Assembly (NCBI GenBank): GCA_009760855.2
Contig: WPIO01000153.1
Location: 515,001-579,000 of the forward strand
Length of the DNA: 64,000 bases
Origin: Cristatella mucedo
Taxonomy: Eukaryota > Bryozoa > Phylactolaemata > Cristatellidae
Direction: 5' to 3'
Under the pieces are notes generated by a model. The model was not told the origin of the DNA, made no database searches, and was given only the letters and a program-made list of their open reading frames with translations. The position numbers and the translations under genes are program-made. This document shows positions 36,131-48,463 of the stretch, piece after piece; the first letter of the stretch is position 1; each line of letters begins with the position of its first letter.

Positions 36131-37120
36131 GGAGTCGGCTGAGGAGCCAGACACAGCGCTTTAGCCAGCCAGCCAGCTTGCCTGGTGGCTTGAGCCTTCG
36201 CCTTGCCGGCAGCGGGGCAGCTTGCACCCTCGTGTGCCACCTAGCGGCGACGGCAGGAGCTGCTGAGAGTCTCGCATGCGGTGGCAAAGGGCTCGCCGGG
36301 CGGACGGTGCACTTCTGCCCCGTTTTTTGTATGCTCGCTCGCCCAGTTGGCTGCTGCCATCCCGGCGATGGCGAGCGAGAAGTGGGCGCGTCCTGGGGAT
36401 TGTAGAGATCCTTCATTGGAGCCTAACTCGGGGTAGCTCCGCGGCCAGCTTCCGGCGAGAGCCACTGGAAGCCTAAGCAGACGCTGCTAGCTACTTCCGC
36501 TTTAGTAGAGCCCAGCGTATATGACGAGGACCTCGAGTCTTTCTTTCGCGAGTCTTTTCGCGGAGTGTGGGAATCGACCAGAATAGACACTGGACCAGAC
36601 GTGCATGGGCGTTGTGTACTTGCGAGAATAGCTAAGAACGAGTTTCCTACTTGTGCTCTTAGGCTCTTCATTCTCTGGTTCAAGCCTGCCACCTGTCGAC
36701 CGCGGGGCAAGAGTGAGTGCGAATTGCGCTTAAAAGGCTTCCGGCAAGTCAGCCTGCTCATTAAACATTTCGCACGTCTAAGCGTAACTCGGCGACCAGC
36801 CGTCGCCCAAGTGACGGGAAATGCCATCTTCTTAGCCGCCGAGAAAAATTGGCGATTCGAAGCTAGCAGTGCATGCCGGTCATTACCGAGCACGGCGGCC
36901 TAGGAACGGTGACTTATCGGCGGAAGCCCTTGCGGCTCTTTTCGGCCTGATTTCCTCGCCTCAACTCATCACACGCCTAAGCACGGGTCCCTCCCTACAT
37001 TAGCAGGAAGCTGGACCTTCCCAGCATGCACTTCCTGCCTTTATCGCGACTGGCATCGTACCACCCCAGCACTCTTCTTGGGGTGCTGTACCCCAAAACG
37101 AGTGGTTGGGGTAGTACGAT
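36130..37120. other. GC-rich region with overlapping open frames, no recognised gene
   Basis: Frames of 60-156 codons are open on both strands (for example 36423-36893 minus and 36565-36903 plus). They overlap, and none carries a domain I recognise. High GC alone explains scarce stops. It may be a CpG-rich promoter area. Confidence 0.35.
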
Positions 37121-37147
37121 GTAGTTGTGCTATATATACTTACATAT

Positions 37148-37152
37148 GAATA

Positions 37153-37192
<40 letters not shown>
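37148..37192. repeat. (TA)n microsatellite
   Basis: About 45 bp of alternating AT with ACAT interruptions. Confidence 0.9.
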
Positions 37193-37504
37193 CTGATAAG
37201 TACGAGGATATAGCCCAGTCTTTCCTGATGGCTGGTTACCGGTCGGCAGGGGTGAGGCTTGCTTGGTCTGTGCTCTAGGTGGCTGGTGGCCGGATGATGA
37301 AGCCTGCCTGGCGGACCTCGACATTTCGCACAAGTATAGGAAGGCATTGTGGCGGCAGTGCGTCACGGACACCATTCCGGGTCGGAAGCCGTGTGGGCCC
37401 TATTCCTAAACCGGGTGGCGCGCGAGGGCAGCACTCTGCGGACGAGGAATGGCAGGGCTCCCGTGCCTGAGGTACAATAATTTTTTTAAATATAAGCTAT
37501 AGTA

Positions 37505-37617
37505 AGTATATAAATATATATATATATTGTTCACGTATAGTGTATATAAATACTCGTCCGTAGCGGCAAGTATATAAACATATCCACACATACACACAAA
37601 TATATATGTAAATATAC

Positions 37618-37658
<41 letters not shown>

Positions 37659-37690
37659 TATATATATATATATAGTTATATATATGCACC
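37505..37690. repeat. AT-rich microsatellites
   Basis: Two (TA)n blocks, at 37512-37527 and 37600-37686, separated by 'cacacatacacacaaat'. They contain repeated TATAGTTATATA units. Confidence 0.9.
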
Positions 37691-39009
37691 TCTGGATGAA
37701 AAGCCCCCACCCACGATACGCTAGGCAACCGCTTGTCCTTCAATTGTGATAGAGGGTTTCGGCATTCCATCGACACTGGCTCATGGCTTTGACTCTCACC
37801 TGTCTGACTGGCCGGTCATGCCTGTCGTTCAGGCAAACGTTCTTCTCTTGTCACACAATGGCTTGGAGAGCTCCGCCGGCTCCGCCCTCAGTTGGACTCA
37901 GCATCACAACTCCTTCGCCCGGTCCCTGCAGAGACTCGTCTGTCCAAACGGGCTTGCATTTCACTTATAGCCAACTGCTCTCGAGCCACTCTCGATTGGT
38001 ATCACTTACTACGCATCAACCTTCGGAGGTGCCGTGATATCTGTGCATGCCTTTGGTTATCGGTCGTCCTGAGCCTCGTGCCGCGCCGAAACCGCGAGAG
38101 ACTCGTCGACGATTAATCGATTGGATCCCTCGGGGCCCACGGCCGGCGGCTATCTTTTCTCGCTTCACTTGCAACATGGGCAAAAATGGGCAAAAATTAC
38201 TCGCTGAACACGTCGCTCACTGCGTCCAGGCCTTCAGGCGTTCGATTTTTGCTGAGAGACCCAGATGTCGCCGTGCGCTTTATCCCAGTTTGGGACCGTT
38301 ACGTGAGTTTCTATGGACACACTCTGTCTAGGCCGAGCCTGAAGTGTGGTGCTATAGTGATGGACAGGGCTCCAAGAGTCTGGGCTCGAGCCGCCTCGAG
38401 CTGAGAATCGCAGGGCGACACTCACTCAGTGCATGCTGGTTGACTGGCATTTCAATTTGGCCCCTTGAAACTAAGGAGCGGCGATCCAGTATTAGTCCTA
38501 GGGGCTGACTTTAGCGAAGGCAAATGGGGCAAGCCCTAGTGATTATAACTAACGTGCACAACAAATTAAATGCCCAAGTTCGTAGGAGAGCGTGGCACCG
38601 ATTGTCGAGGCAAACCAGCCTCTCATTAAATAAAGTCAGACTATTATAAATATTATAATCACATTTCGTAATGTTGATGTTACCAATTTTCTTGAGATAG
38701 TCTGGTTAGAACAAACACAATTACTCCCTACATTCCACATAAGAGAGCATGCAATGTCGTGCGGCATGATTAATCTTATAGTATTCAAAAGTAGGTCATG
38801 TGAAATACTCACTCGAATTGGTCTCTCAAGTGTAAAGAGAGGAGAGCAAGCGATGTTCTAATGAGTTCAGCAGTAGCCAAAACAACATCTATAACTAGAG
38901 AGCTATTTTATAGAATTTAAAAACTGGAAAAATGTTGTTACCGTTGCAAACTCATTAAAGAACGTCATACTTTCTATGCCGACAGCAGACCGTAAAATTT
39001 TAGTCATTA

Positions 39010-39225
39010 ATGCTTTAAATAAGGAATTGCTTTGTCTAGGGACAACTGAACATCTGATGTAAAATAGATAGGCAAAAAAGATATTTCTGCATACGGTTGT
39101 ACTACCTCAACAGCAATAGCGCAGAACTCAATAATTCCATCCATTGAAGTACCTCCTACGGTCTCTGGCTCCTTTTTCAGTGCCTCCAAGTGTTGTGCGA
39201 GCCCACTGTTTCTATTATTTTTATT
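39010..39225 (-). CDS. possible exon of unknown gene
   Basis: Minus frame reading SGLAQHLEALKKEPETVGG, then TSMDGIIEFCAIAVE. A possible donor GAG|GTAGTA follows AVE at about 39108. The sequence looks like coding helix, but I do not recognise a family. An L2-B element is inserted immediately upstream (39248), which may have cut the exon. Confidence 0.3.
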
Positions 39226-39247
39226 AGTGCAGCAGCATCGGCCACAT

Positions 39248-39810
39248 TTGTAATGTAATGTATCTCCGTCTGTAGCTCCACAAAGTCATAAAGACCATGT
39301 GGGTGTTACGCAGGAGAGTTTTGTATAGCACACTCACAGCCTAAGCGGCTTTCGGTACGCATTCGGTAGCCAACAGACTTCGTCTCACGCAACAAAGAGA
39401 AAGTGGGAACCATAGCAGAGTCAGGAGAGCAGTTGAGGTAGTGAGTAGCATACAAGTATCAGCTAAGGACCGCTGAAAAAGAAGTGCGATAGTCGGCAGT
39501 AGGAGAGTAGTTATCGTTGCGTAAGAATTTTGGAAGCGAGTTCCACAGTCTAGGACCTGCAGAGCTAAAGCTTCTGTCACCAACTGTCTTTAAATGGAGG
39601 AATGGGACAGCTAATTTATTGTCCACACAGGACCTGAGGGCTCGAACAGGCTGAAACTGATGCAGCAGTTCAGCTAGGTATGAAGGAGCCAAGCCGTGGC
39701 GGGCCTTGTGGGTCAGTGTAAGAACTTTGCTCTGTATCCTTTGCTCAACCGGCAACCATCCTAGCTCCTTCAGCAAAAGAGACACGTGCTCAAACCGTAT
39801 TGTATGCCCT
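39248..39810 (-). mobile_element. L2-B LINE 3' end, well preserved
   Basis: Tail of TAATG repeats at 39250-39260, then 3' UTR. A 124-codon minus frame follows (39459-39833) with RFEHVSLLLKELGWLPVEQR, LTHKARHGLAPSYLAELLHQ, RALRSCVDNKLAVPFLHL and GPRLWNSLPKFLRND. Nearly the same sequence as 10985-11505 and the window start, so these copies are relatively young. Confidence 0.9.
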
Positions 39811-41189
39811 GCCTGAAGCAGGTGGTTGGGCAATTGACTCGATTAAGCGTCTGGCCTTTGATGTAAGGATGTGGCCCACCGCAGATGCACTCCCCTATCT
39901 TCGGTGTGTCAGCCAGCTCGTATATGTACCAGTTAAAGGAATACAGATTGAGTCTCGTTTATCATTCACGTCCTTGCTTTGTCTCCACGAGACTACAATA
40001 GAGCAACCGCCACAGGAGACACTGTCACACAACACAAGATCAAAAGCTAGCATAAAAAAATCTTCGATTCATTCCTCATTATGTGGCCGCTAGCTAGTGT
40101 GAAAATATACTAGCCATTCATAAAAAAATTGGCTAACAGTTCAAACTGTAGGATATAAATCAAATAGTAGCTGTTATTGAAGGTTAGCTCAATACCACTT
40201 GGTTAGTTCAACATCAATTTGTGACAGTTCGGACACTTCATCGTGCACATTTCAGAGACGCTGCCAATCTGTGGCGATCAGTTGAATCGAGATATTAACG
40301 ATGGTTTATCTTGCAAAGCGATGGGCATTACTTTGAGGCGATTGCGCGAGGGGCTGTGGCTAGCGAGGCTCGGTTAAGAACCTGAGCTCCCTACATAAAA
40401 AACTTCAATGCGGGATGCAGCTATTCGCTGGCGTATTATGCTTGGTAAAGATTACTCATCGGGTTCTACACAGCAGAATCCACAAGAAAGTTCAAAGGCA
40501 AGTAATCTCTTGCCGTAGAAAAGCAAAAGATATTCACCGAGAATATTCGCTCAAACTCGCCATTTGTCAGTATGTGTACTAGCAATGGTATTTACGTATA
40601 CAGGCTGCCAATGCACATGACTTTATAACTTGTTTTCCAAGCAACCCGAGCCCGGTCGTGTATCGACACTGAACATGTAGGAATCGCGTGTGTGTGCAAT
40701 GCTGCCGTCAGGTTATTATCGAAAAAGTGAAACGCTGCGTGCATGTGGTTGACACCGATGCGGTTCGTTCACTGTTTCGTTGCTGCACCTTGCGTACTTC
40801 GGTGTATGCAACAATCGCTTCGAGCGAACCGCGCAACTCCGAGAGCCAGCGTCTTGGAATTGGCATTGAATTTGGAAAAAATTGCTGCGTTTGTAAACGA
40901 GATGCTCCCACTTAATATCAATTTGTATTAGCTACCCAGAAAGCCACACGACCAACTCTGCCATTTACATCGACGCTTTAGGCTTGCATGGCTCATGCCA
41001 GCTAGGTAACCTACCTTCAGAGAACGGTCATCAGGGTCACACTGCCCCAATACCAAGCAATATAAGCTATTTTTGGCCATTTCAAAATTCTTATATGTCA
41101 TAGCAGTCGATCGTAGCCAAGGCCGAAATGGCTTCCTGACAAAATGTAGTGTGATGATAGTAGAACGATCCAAAAAAGCTTGTATCCAT

Positions 41190-41275
41190 TGAGAATAATA
41201 ATAACACATTTGTATAGCGCCATTAGAGAGCCGAATCGCTTTCTAGGCACTTTAAAAATGCTGCAGAGAAAGCAT
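41190..41275 (-). mobile_element. L2-A tail fragment
   Basis: AAT repeats, then 'atagcgccattagagagccgaatcgctttctaggcactttaaaaatgctgcag': a diverged L2-A hairpin. Confidence 0.75.
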
Positions 41276-41344
41276 TATCAAATATTTGGAGGTAAAATCG
41301 ACAAGCAGCAGGCGCAGTATATCCTTCGTCGAGTCCACCATCAA

Positions 41345-41625
41345 TCGTGTCCTTAACCACTTCCGGGTAACTCCTTAGCTAGTGATTCATCCATCATCCA
41401 TCATTGATCAGTCATTCATCCATCAGTGATTCCTCCATCATCCATCCATCCATCCAATCCATCCATCATCCATCATGTCATTAACCATCCTTCATCCATC
41501 CATCCATCCATCCATCATCCATCATGTCCTTAACCATCCGTTATCCATCATCCATCCATCCAATCCATCCATCATCCATCATGTCCTTAACCACTTCCAG
41601 GTAACTCCTTAGCTAGTGATTCTTT
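41345..41625. repeat. CATC/CCAT array flanked by a 41-bp direct repeat
   Basis: The array of CATC-type tetranucleotides (41388-41585) includes a longer repeated unit 'catccatcatgtccttaacc'. The word 'gtccttaaccacttcc(g/a)ggtaactcc' and following 'ttagctagtgattc' occurs at 41348 and again at 41581, bracketing the array. Confidence 0.9.
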
Positions 41626-41879
41626 GTGCTGATCTAGCTCATCGCCTCTCTTGCTTCTTTGTCAGCGAGATAGACATAATATGAGAGACTATTCATAAGT
41701 TTTCCGCGTCCTTTTTGGACTCCTCTCCCTTAAAAACAACGAAGAAGGACCCCGCTCCCTCCATTCCGTCAAGCAACTCAATATCTGCATTTGAGGCGGC
41801 TACGACTCCATAAATTACATGAAATTACACTCCCAGTCAAAGACCACTACTAGCCCCATACACCCAAGTTCCCGTTTTC

Positions 41880-43552
41880 CTAATTGTGCAATGCTTCGAT
41901 CTGCTGCTACCATTCATAACTCGCATGATACATGTCTCCTCAGACTCAGTTCCTGTCCCCGAGTTTTTCTAAAAGGCTACGGTTAGGCTACTAATAAGGT
42001 AACCAAAAAAAGACCCAAAGAACTCCAAGGAATTTCGCCCAGTTTTGCCTTTACTTTTCCTATCAAAGACACCGGAGCAAGCTGTGACGTGAAAGCGATA
42101 TCCTATGCGAAAATTGTGAACACAGTAAACAAGTTCTAGTCAGGATTTAGAACACTGATCACTCGGCAGAGTCAGTATTTCTTGGGTGTATAACGACCTA
42201 ATCAGGAATGCAGGCTTTGGAAAAGTCTCTTTCTTGCCTGTCCTGTTCGATCTTTCGGTTCGGTTCGTTTGAGACTCAAATCACCGTTTCCTTCTCCAGT
42301 GCCTCGTATCTCGAATGGGCATCGTTCTCATTCCGGCGCAAAGCTTTAGGTCTAACTTCGGAGTGAGACACACGCGTATTCATGTTAACTGCCTAAGATA
42401 ACCCGAAGAATATCTAGAGAAAAATATACTTAAGAGCTCTGATCTTGATCTGCCTCTTTTCGCAATGTATACCCTCCCTCTAAGCGATGCGATCACCAAG
42501 CTAATTCTAGGCCTTTAATGCTATACATACAACATACAACACGCAGTTGCACCTTATCTTTGGTCTCTTCCAGCCCTCCAGCATGTCAAGTCTTCTCAAC
42601 TCCCTTTCTGTATGCATTGCTGAGATCCGCATTTGGATGGCAGCAGACTTTCTCAAATTGAATGCCAACAAACCAATCTAGAAACGAAAGGAAAAGCAAC
42701 TGTGACTCTGACGTTGGAAAGCTCAATTTCAATTTTTCCGTCTTCGTGCATCTGGTGGCATATGCAGACTGTTGCGGTGCGGTGCAGTGTTGCAAAATGA
42801 TCTTTCATATGACGACTGCTCCACTGCCAGTTTTGTCTACTTTCAGATATGTATCATTGCTAAAATTGTGGCCAACTATGACATGGATAATACATTAAAA
42901 TCTCTCCGCGCATTAGTGACAATACGTATTAACCTTTCTCTAGCTAAATGCTCGCCAGTCTGCCGGCCTATGCAGTCAGTTGCCTCTAGTGCACAACTAG
43001 GCAGCTAGGCTTGTCTGTCGTGAGCGTTGCAGTCTTCAAATCCTCCAACGTACCACTAAACTATCAAACAGCCTATTCACTTCAAGTCTCTGTCACTCGT
43101 TTTTAGACTCTTTCATTTTCTGGCTCAACGACTACCTAATTGGAGTAGATACCGTACTATATCGAATCGCTTAGCTATACCTTACACGTGCCGAATATGA
43201 TTTGCAGACATTTAGTTCATATGATTTTTGCGAAACAACTCGGAATTGACTCCCACCTGGTGTCACCACACCCCTGTCTTGCAGCACTTAAAGGGAAGAT
43301 AAAAAGCTCTCGTTTGTTACTTTGCTTGGTGGTTCATTGGGATTGTTATTTTGTGATGATAGGTCTGAACAACGTGCATCTTATCACTAGCCATATTTAC
43401 ATGTTGAAGCTGAGCATGTAACCTCTAACCGGGCTGTGAGTGTTGACAGCTTGCTTATTGCCTCTATCTATTCGATCGTGCTCACTTTACAGCAATATGT
43501 AAACTGCCTAAAAAAAATAAAATTCCCTCTGAGTGCACCATACACATGATTA
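41880..43552 (+). mobile_element. long, old L2-A LINE copy
   Basis: In broken frames it shows VPEFF-KATVRLL and DPKNSKEFRPVLPLLFLSKT (41950-42065), then QSGFRT, a VYND-like block, SFLPVLFDLS (42220-42250), HRFLLQCLVSRMGI (42285-42330), the C-terminal block (42990-43180) and a tail with 'atgtaaactgcctaaaaaaaataa' and ATT at 43495-43552. It is the most 5'-extended LINE remnant here and the most decayed of the long ones. Confidence 0.75.
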
Positions 43553-44008
43553 TTATCAGTAGGATTTAAGCTAATCAATTACCACTTTCTAGTTTCAGAA
43601 AGTCAGCCGTTCTGTTGACTAAAATGGTGATATGGTAGTAATTTGATATTGTACTACCACCTTTTACGGAGTAATTCTGACTCCCACTACTCACTGGCCC
43701 TTCCGATTGGGAAAATTATGGGTGATTTTATACTTCCTTATTATTGCAAAGTAAATGTATTGAGAGTTCATTTAAACTAAATCTCGTCACAACTGCTTAG
43801 CCATTCTCATAAAATAATTAAATTGTAATAGTTAGTCGAGCCAAAAATATCACGAGGAGCGTACAGAGATTTCTTGCGATTGGTAATCTATGGTTATCAG
43901 CAAACACTCCTTGCGTTATCGTAGAAGCTGTTGAGTTAACCAGGAATGCTTTAGTGACTCCACGAGCTGCACTACAACGTGAAATATGCTTGCCTCTGTG
44001 ATACTCAC

Positions 44009-44184
44009 CAGATGAGGTCAACATTAAAATTACTTGCGTCAATATGCACAAAAGGTACATCTGACCAGCCGCAATTAACTCTGTGCAGAGACTTTGCTTC
44101 CTTTGCTTTAGCGTCAATGAACTCGCTGTGAAACGTCGAAAAGCGGGCTTTGCGTAGAGACGTCGCGTCAGCAACGGATGTCGG
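44009..44184 (-). CDS. orphan exon of unknown gene
   Basis: 176-nt minus exon between acceptor AACCAACTAG and consensus donor GTGAGT. It is open in one frame: PTSVADATSLRKARFSTF, then HSEFIDAKAKEAKSLHRVN and CGWSDVPFVHIDASNFNVDL. It ends in phase 2. The composition and both splice borders make it convincing, but I recognise no domain. It is on the same strand as the LRP-like gene and could be an upstream exon of it, or belong to a separate gene. The longer open frame that overlaps it in another frame is the shadow. Confidence 0.55.
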
Positions 44185-44674
44185 CTAGTTGGTTAGTCCG
44201 AGTTATTAAGAGGCTCTGCCAGCGCGAGAACCTGAAAGCCACTCTGGCATGAGAATATTCCAGAATAAGGTGGCAATTAAGTCAGGTCAGGAGCTTGGCA
44301 AATGCTCACGTGCCGCAAATTGATTACATCGACTAGACATTTTATTTATTTTTCGTAAATTTCATATTTCACGACAGGCATACATGCCATTTAATTCATA
44401 TATTACCCCAGTACCCGGTGCTTTATTTCAGAGACATTGACGACGACTAGAATCCTACAAGAGCTTCCTCAAGTCGTAGTAAAATAGATATATTATTTAT
44501 GAAATACTCCAAGAGAAATCACTAGTTCGGTAAAATTGCTTAATTAAATTAAAAAAATACCCCTAATTTAATTGAAAAGTTAACTTGCTTTCGATCTAAT
44601 AACCCAACTTGTTGCTCGGTAACAGCGGCTGAATAATCAGCTAGCTCACCGTGGTTAAATTGGCCTGAGAAAAA

Positions 44675-44959
44675 TTGCGGGTGTATAATTTTCTGTTCAT
44701 AGCTAGGCCTTCACAGCATAGATTGATTTCCAGCACCCTAATATTGTTCACAATGCATCAAGGTCCTTCAATGAAACATGGCATCAAGGATCTTACTCGA
44801 AATTTGATATATTCGGGGGGGGGAAGCCAGTTTCATATAGCTGTTCAAAAGAGCAATGATAACTTGCATGGATTTGAAAAATTTAAGATAAATTTAGCTT
44901 TTTTATATGAAACAAGCCCGTTAAGTGAATTAAAGAAAAATGATGGTGACTATAAATAA
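44675..44959 (+). CDS. open frame of unknown meaning
   Basis: 94 codons with a ten-G run at 44815-44824 within the frame. It ends in 'gactataaataaatt'. The protein-like second half (SQFHIAVQKSNDNLHGFEKF) has no domain I know. The homopolymer makes the frame uncertain. Confidence 0.2.
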   Translation: MRVYNFLFIARPSQHRLISSTLILFTMHQGPSMKHGIKDLTRNLIYSGGGSQFHIAVQKSNDNLHGFEKFKINLAFLYETSPLSELKKNDGDYK

Positions 44960-45946
44960 ATTATTTTTTTTCTTTTTTTAACGCATCAGTGCTGAGAAGA
45001 CTAATATAATTCTCATACATCAGCGCTCCTTTAGTAAAGCCATAGATTTCAATCGGACAAAGCTCTCAGTTCACTAAGCAGACCTGGAACCTGGTCAGGC
45101 AACAAAATGAGCCCGCAAAATAAGGAATACAACGGATTACATGTAAGGCTCCCTTGAATAAACCAGTATCTATTCAGGCGCATCACAACTCGTTGTAACT
45201 GAACAAATGGTAGAGAAAGAAAGAGAAAGGACGTAATAAAGTACCCGGATTCATGTAATTGATAAGTAAGTATTTCTGGGGATCGTATCAGCACGTGCAG
45301 ACGTCATTGACAAAGCAAAATAGTGGCTTAAGTACTTTCTCAGTGTGTTATTACTGATTATGCTAATAATAATAAAGATAATGATAATGATGCTAATAAT
45401 GCCTGCAGTGTATAATTAGCCTTTCAAACATGGGCTACTCCAAGGATTATTGCAAGGCCCCCATTTGCTTTTTTGCACATTCAAACTACTCCTTACTCCA
45501 TGCTTACCTCAACTGAGGCCAGAAGAGAAAGGATATATTAAAATATGCAAATACAGCCTGTGGCTTTTAAATTTAAATCTAGCCCGACCGAGTGCAGTCC
45601 TATATTATATTAGTTCATCATATAATTCCTAAGCTGAGTCGGCTTTAGTTTCAAATTGCCCAAGGTGAGACAAAATGGTGGCTGACATTTCGATACAATT
45701 GAGACTTCTTGTCCTAGGCTTTGCCTATTGCTAGATCTGGCTTCTATACAGCATTTCTCATTATTGTCTATTTGCCCAGGCCACAATATAATAAGCTATA
45801 ATCGAGAATTGGCCGTTTTAACAAAGGTATATGTAATTCTGTAAATATCTTATGACCAGAATAATTTTCTACAAAAGATTAAATTAGCAGCACATCGAAA
45901 GTTCTCTTTTTTCACTGGCAGCAGTATGGTGCTCTAGCTAAGGGAA

Positions 45947-46095
45947 TGGCTGCTGAGCTGATTGGTCCAGCGAATAAGGCGCTTGCCCCGGCTAAGGTTG
46001 GCTGAGGTCATGGATTCGAGCCCCGAGGCATATGTGAAGCGCCTGAATAGAGACTAAGTTCTTTTGGGTTGCTATATAAATAAATTGTATTTTCT
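45947..46095 (+). mobile_element. tRNA-derived SINE with L2-A-like 3' tail
   Basis: A-box-like GAGCTGATTGGTCCAGCG, B-box GGATTCGAGCCCC at 46012-46024, and a 3' tail 'gtgaagcgcctgaatagagactaagttcttttgggttgctatataaataaatt'. This is the best copy of the family also seen at 7.9 kb. It adjoins the inverted alanine-rich unit. Confidence 0.8.
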
Positions 46096-46129
46096 TATAT
46101 TTTGCTATTAGGGCAATTGGCCTGTGGTG

Positions 46130-46900
46130 CTTCTGGCCGTAAGCCTCACCGACCGTCGCTGCTGCTGTGGCTGTGGCTCCTGTGGAGCTTCGGCAGAGTT
46201 GATCTAGGCGACGTTATGGAGTTTAGTCCTGGCTGTGGCTAGGGAACGCCTGTCCCGGAGGCTTCGGTGGCCAGGAAGTTAATCTTAGCTTTAGCAATAG
46301 TGGCGACCTGATCGGCACTATTTGCCTTCTCTTTATCTCTCTCGGCCTGGTCTGAAGTGTAGGTTGCATCTGCTATTTTGGCCACATGGCTGGCAGTTTC
46401 ACTTGCTGTCTCTGCATCAGCACGTGCCCATTCGGCAGCAGCAGCAGCCAGCCGGTAGGCTCGCCAGGCGCTTGCGGCACTGAGACAGTATGCAAAACCG
46501 GCTGCAGTAACAAGCGAAATCGCTTTGTCCAAGCTCTGGGTGTCAGCATCACTGGCTCTCGCCAGCAATGGAGAGGTGGTGTAAGGGACAGACTCGGCTT
46601 TGGCGGAGCTTTCCTTCACCACTAATTTGGCAGAGGCGGCAGCTGCGGTCAGCTCTTCCACTTCTGTAGCAGAAGCAGCTAGCTTATCAACACGGGTGAT
46701 GGTGCCATCCAACTCAGCAAAGGCTATGGAGGCCAGCAGGTCGAAACCGAATAGGAATTCAACCTAAAAGTGAGTAACAGAACCTTGAAGTCAATGCATT
46801 ACTTGACAAAAAAATAGTGCAGGTCTACAAGCACACCTTGAGAGGGTGTAAGTCGGATCCTGTTCACTTTGAATCAGTAGCAAGCAAGCTCATCAGCAGT
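46130..46900 (-). pseudogene. alanine-rich repeat unit, copy A (inverted, internally deleted)
   Basis: Minus strand, in order: an L2-A fragment (46900-46760, 'ccctctcaaggtgtgcttg' to 'tactcacttttaggtt'), then an alanine-rich frame of 157 codons (46239-46712). The frame holds ELDGTITRVDKLAASATE, AAASAKLVVKESSAKAES, LSAASAWRAYRLAAAAAEWA and ASETASHVAKIADATY. Compared with copy C the middle (the SVATARIIAKLSN to AAGASAK part) is missing, and the frame jumps to the region shared with the end of copy B. The start Met of copy C is not conserved. Confidence 0.7.
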
Positions 46901-47084
46901 GCAAACTGGCATCGCCTGTTGGCAGAGTAGATAGCATGCAGCAAAGACACGTTGTTCAATGGCAGCTCGACGGAAAGCACCAATGAGGTTGAACCGATCT
47001 AATGACTCAACAGATGTGCAGATGCGACTTTATAACTGGAAATTATACTCTTTAAAGGATTACAACAGCATTCAAATCACAGAT

Positions 47085-48075
47085 CGATAGTACGTAGGCC
47101 AAGGCCAGATCGGTGGCCACGGCACGAGTTCTTGCCCAACTATCGAATGAACACCTCGACCCCATGGCCGCCACCAGAGCCAGGTGGCAAGAACGTGGGA
47201 TCGCCGGCAGTGATGACGCCCTCGTCGAAATTGCCGGCGACTTAGTAAAAAGTCTTCAGTTAGGAGAACAACATGGCACAACATGAATTCAGCAGACGCT
47301 AATTGGCAGGCTTCAGAAGCCAGGACGAAGGTGGATGTAAAGCTGGCCGAATCAGAAGGAACAAAGGGAAAGGAACTTTTTAAGAAAGCCAGGGTCGCAG
47401 CCAACTCACTTGTGGATGCTGCCGGAGCTGGAGCTGCAGTTAAGTCGCTGGCCACTGCAGCAAAGCCTGCTGCCGACTCAGTTGGCACAGATGCTAAGGG
47501 CAAATCGGTGGCCGAAGCTCAGACCCAGGCCGACTGAGAACAACATATAGCAAATAGTGCCAATCAGCTTGCCACTATTGCAAAGTCAAAGATCAAAATA
47601 TTGGCCACCGAAGCCTCCAAGACATGCAAATCCCTGGCCACAGCCAGGACTAAACTCCAGGCCACTGCCAAGGTCAACTCGTAGCAAGCTCGACAGGAGC
47701 CACACCCCAGCAGCAGCAATCGTTGGTGAGGCATTCAGACAACAGCACCAATGGCCAACTGCCCTAATAGCATGCAGCCATTCCAAGTGCGACAACACCA
47801 TACGGCTACCAGCGAGAGAAATAATACTCGGAAAACAACATGAACAACCTCGATAGGGGTGGCATGCAATGAGTCAGCATGCAAGTTTGCTTTTGCCAGC
47901 CATATCGAAGGTCTGAGGGCGACCAGAGCCTATCGGCTGGGCAGTGCTGCTGCCGAAAGTGCCCAATTCAAGTTCCGCTAAAGCCGACTGCCAATCGAAG
48001 GAAGCAGCAATGAAGGAGGTCAACAAGCTGGCCGAAACAGAGTGAACCAATGCCAATCTACTTTTTAACCAGCTA
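47085..48075 (+). pseudogene. alanine-rich repeat unit, copy B (lacks N-terminal part)
   Basis: Homologous to copy C from its middle onward: 'ggccagatcggtggccacgg' at 47107 matches 48820. Frames carry NSADANWQASEARTKVDVKL, KARVAANSLVDAAGAGAAV, and AKSKIKILATEASKTCKS. It then continues into a second module ('gccgactgccaatcgaagga' at 47980) of which copy C has a near-identical version at 49900. Frames shift several times. Confidence 0.7.
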
Positions 48076-48463
48076 AGGCCCCAGCCGAGTCGCTAGACCA
48101 TTCTTGAGATTTGTGGGACACGGCAGAAATATAGAAATGCTTGAAAGTCATCAAGTAAATTTCTTCTAAAGGCATATCCCGCAAGAGGCCTATACCAAAA
48201 TGTACACGACAACCAAAATACACCACAACCGAATGAACAGATATGCATCATACATTACGTCATAATGCACGATGTCTTATTAGTGTATCTAATGAGCTTG
48301 CTTGCCACCGATTCTACTTGAACAGGATCCTACTTCCACCCTCTCAAGGTGTGCTTGCAAACCTGCACTGGTTTTTAGTCAAGCAATGCATTGAATTCAA
48401 GGTTCTCTTACTCACTTTGAGGTTGAATTCCTATTCGGTGGCGACCTGCTGGCCTCCATAGCC

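Noticed and set aside
35803-36416. Long proline-rich and glycine-rich open frames
   Set aside because: They exist only because of the poly-G tract; every frame through it is open on one strand or the other.
41388-41590. Repeated CATCCATC array considered as a CRISPR array
   Set aside because: No regular spacers of 25-40 bp, and the DNA is clearly eukaryotic.
43818-44174. 118-codon minus frame
   Set aside because: Wrong frame: another frame fits the acceptor and the GTGAGT donor and reads like protein over 44009-44184.
47072-47503. Minus frame of 143 codons, and the 202-codon minus frame at 48631-49239
   Set aside because: Antisense of the alanine-rich frames; GCC/GGC-rich codons leave the opposite strand open too.
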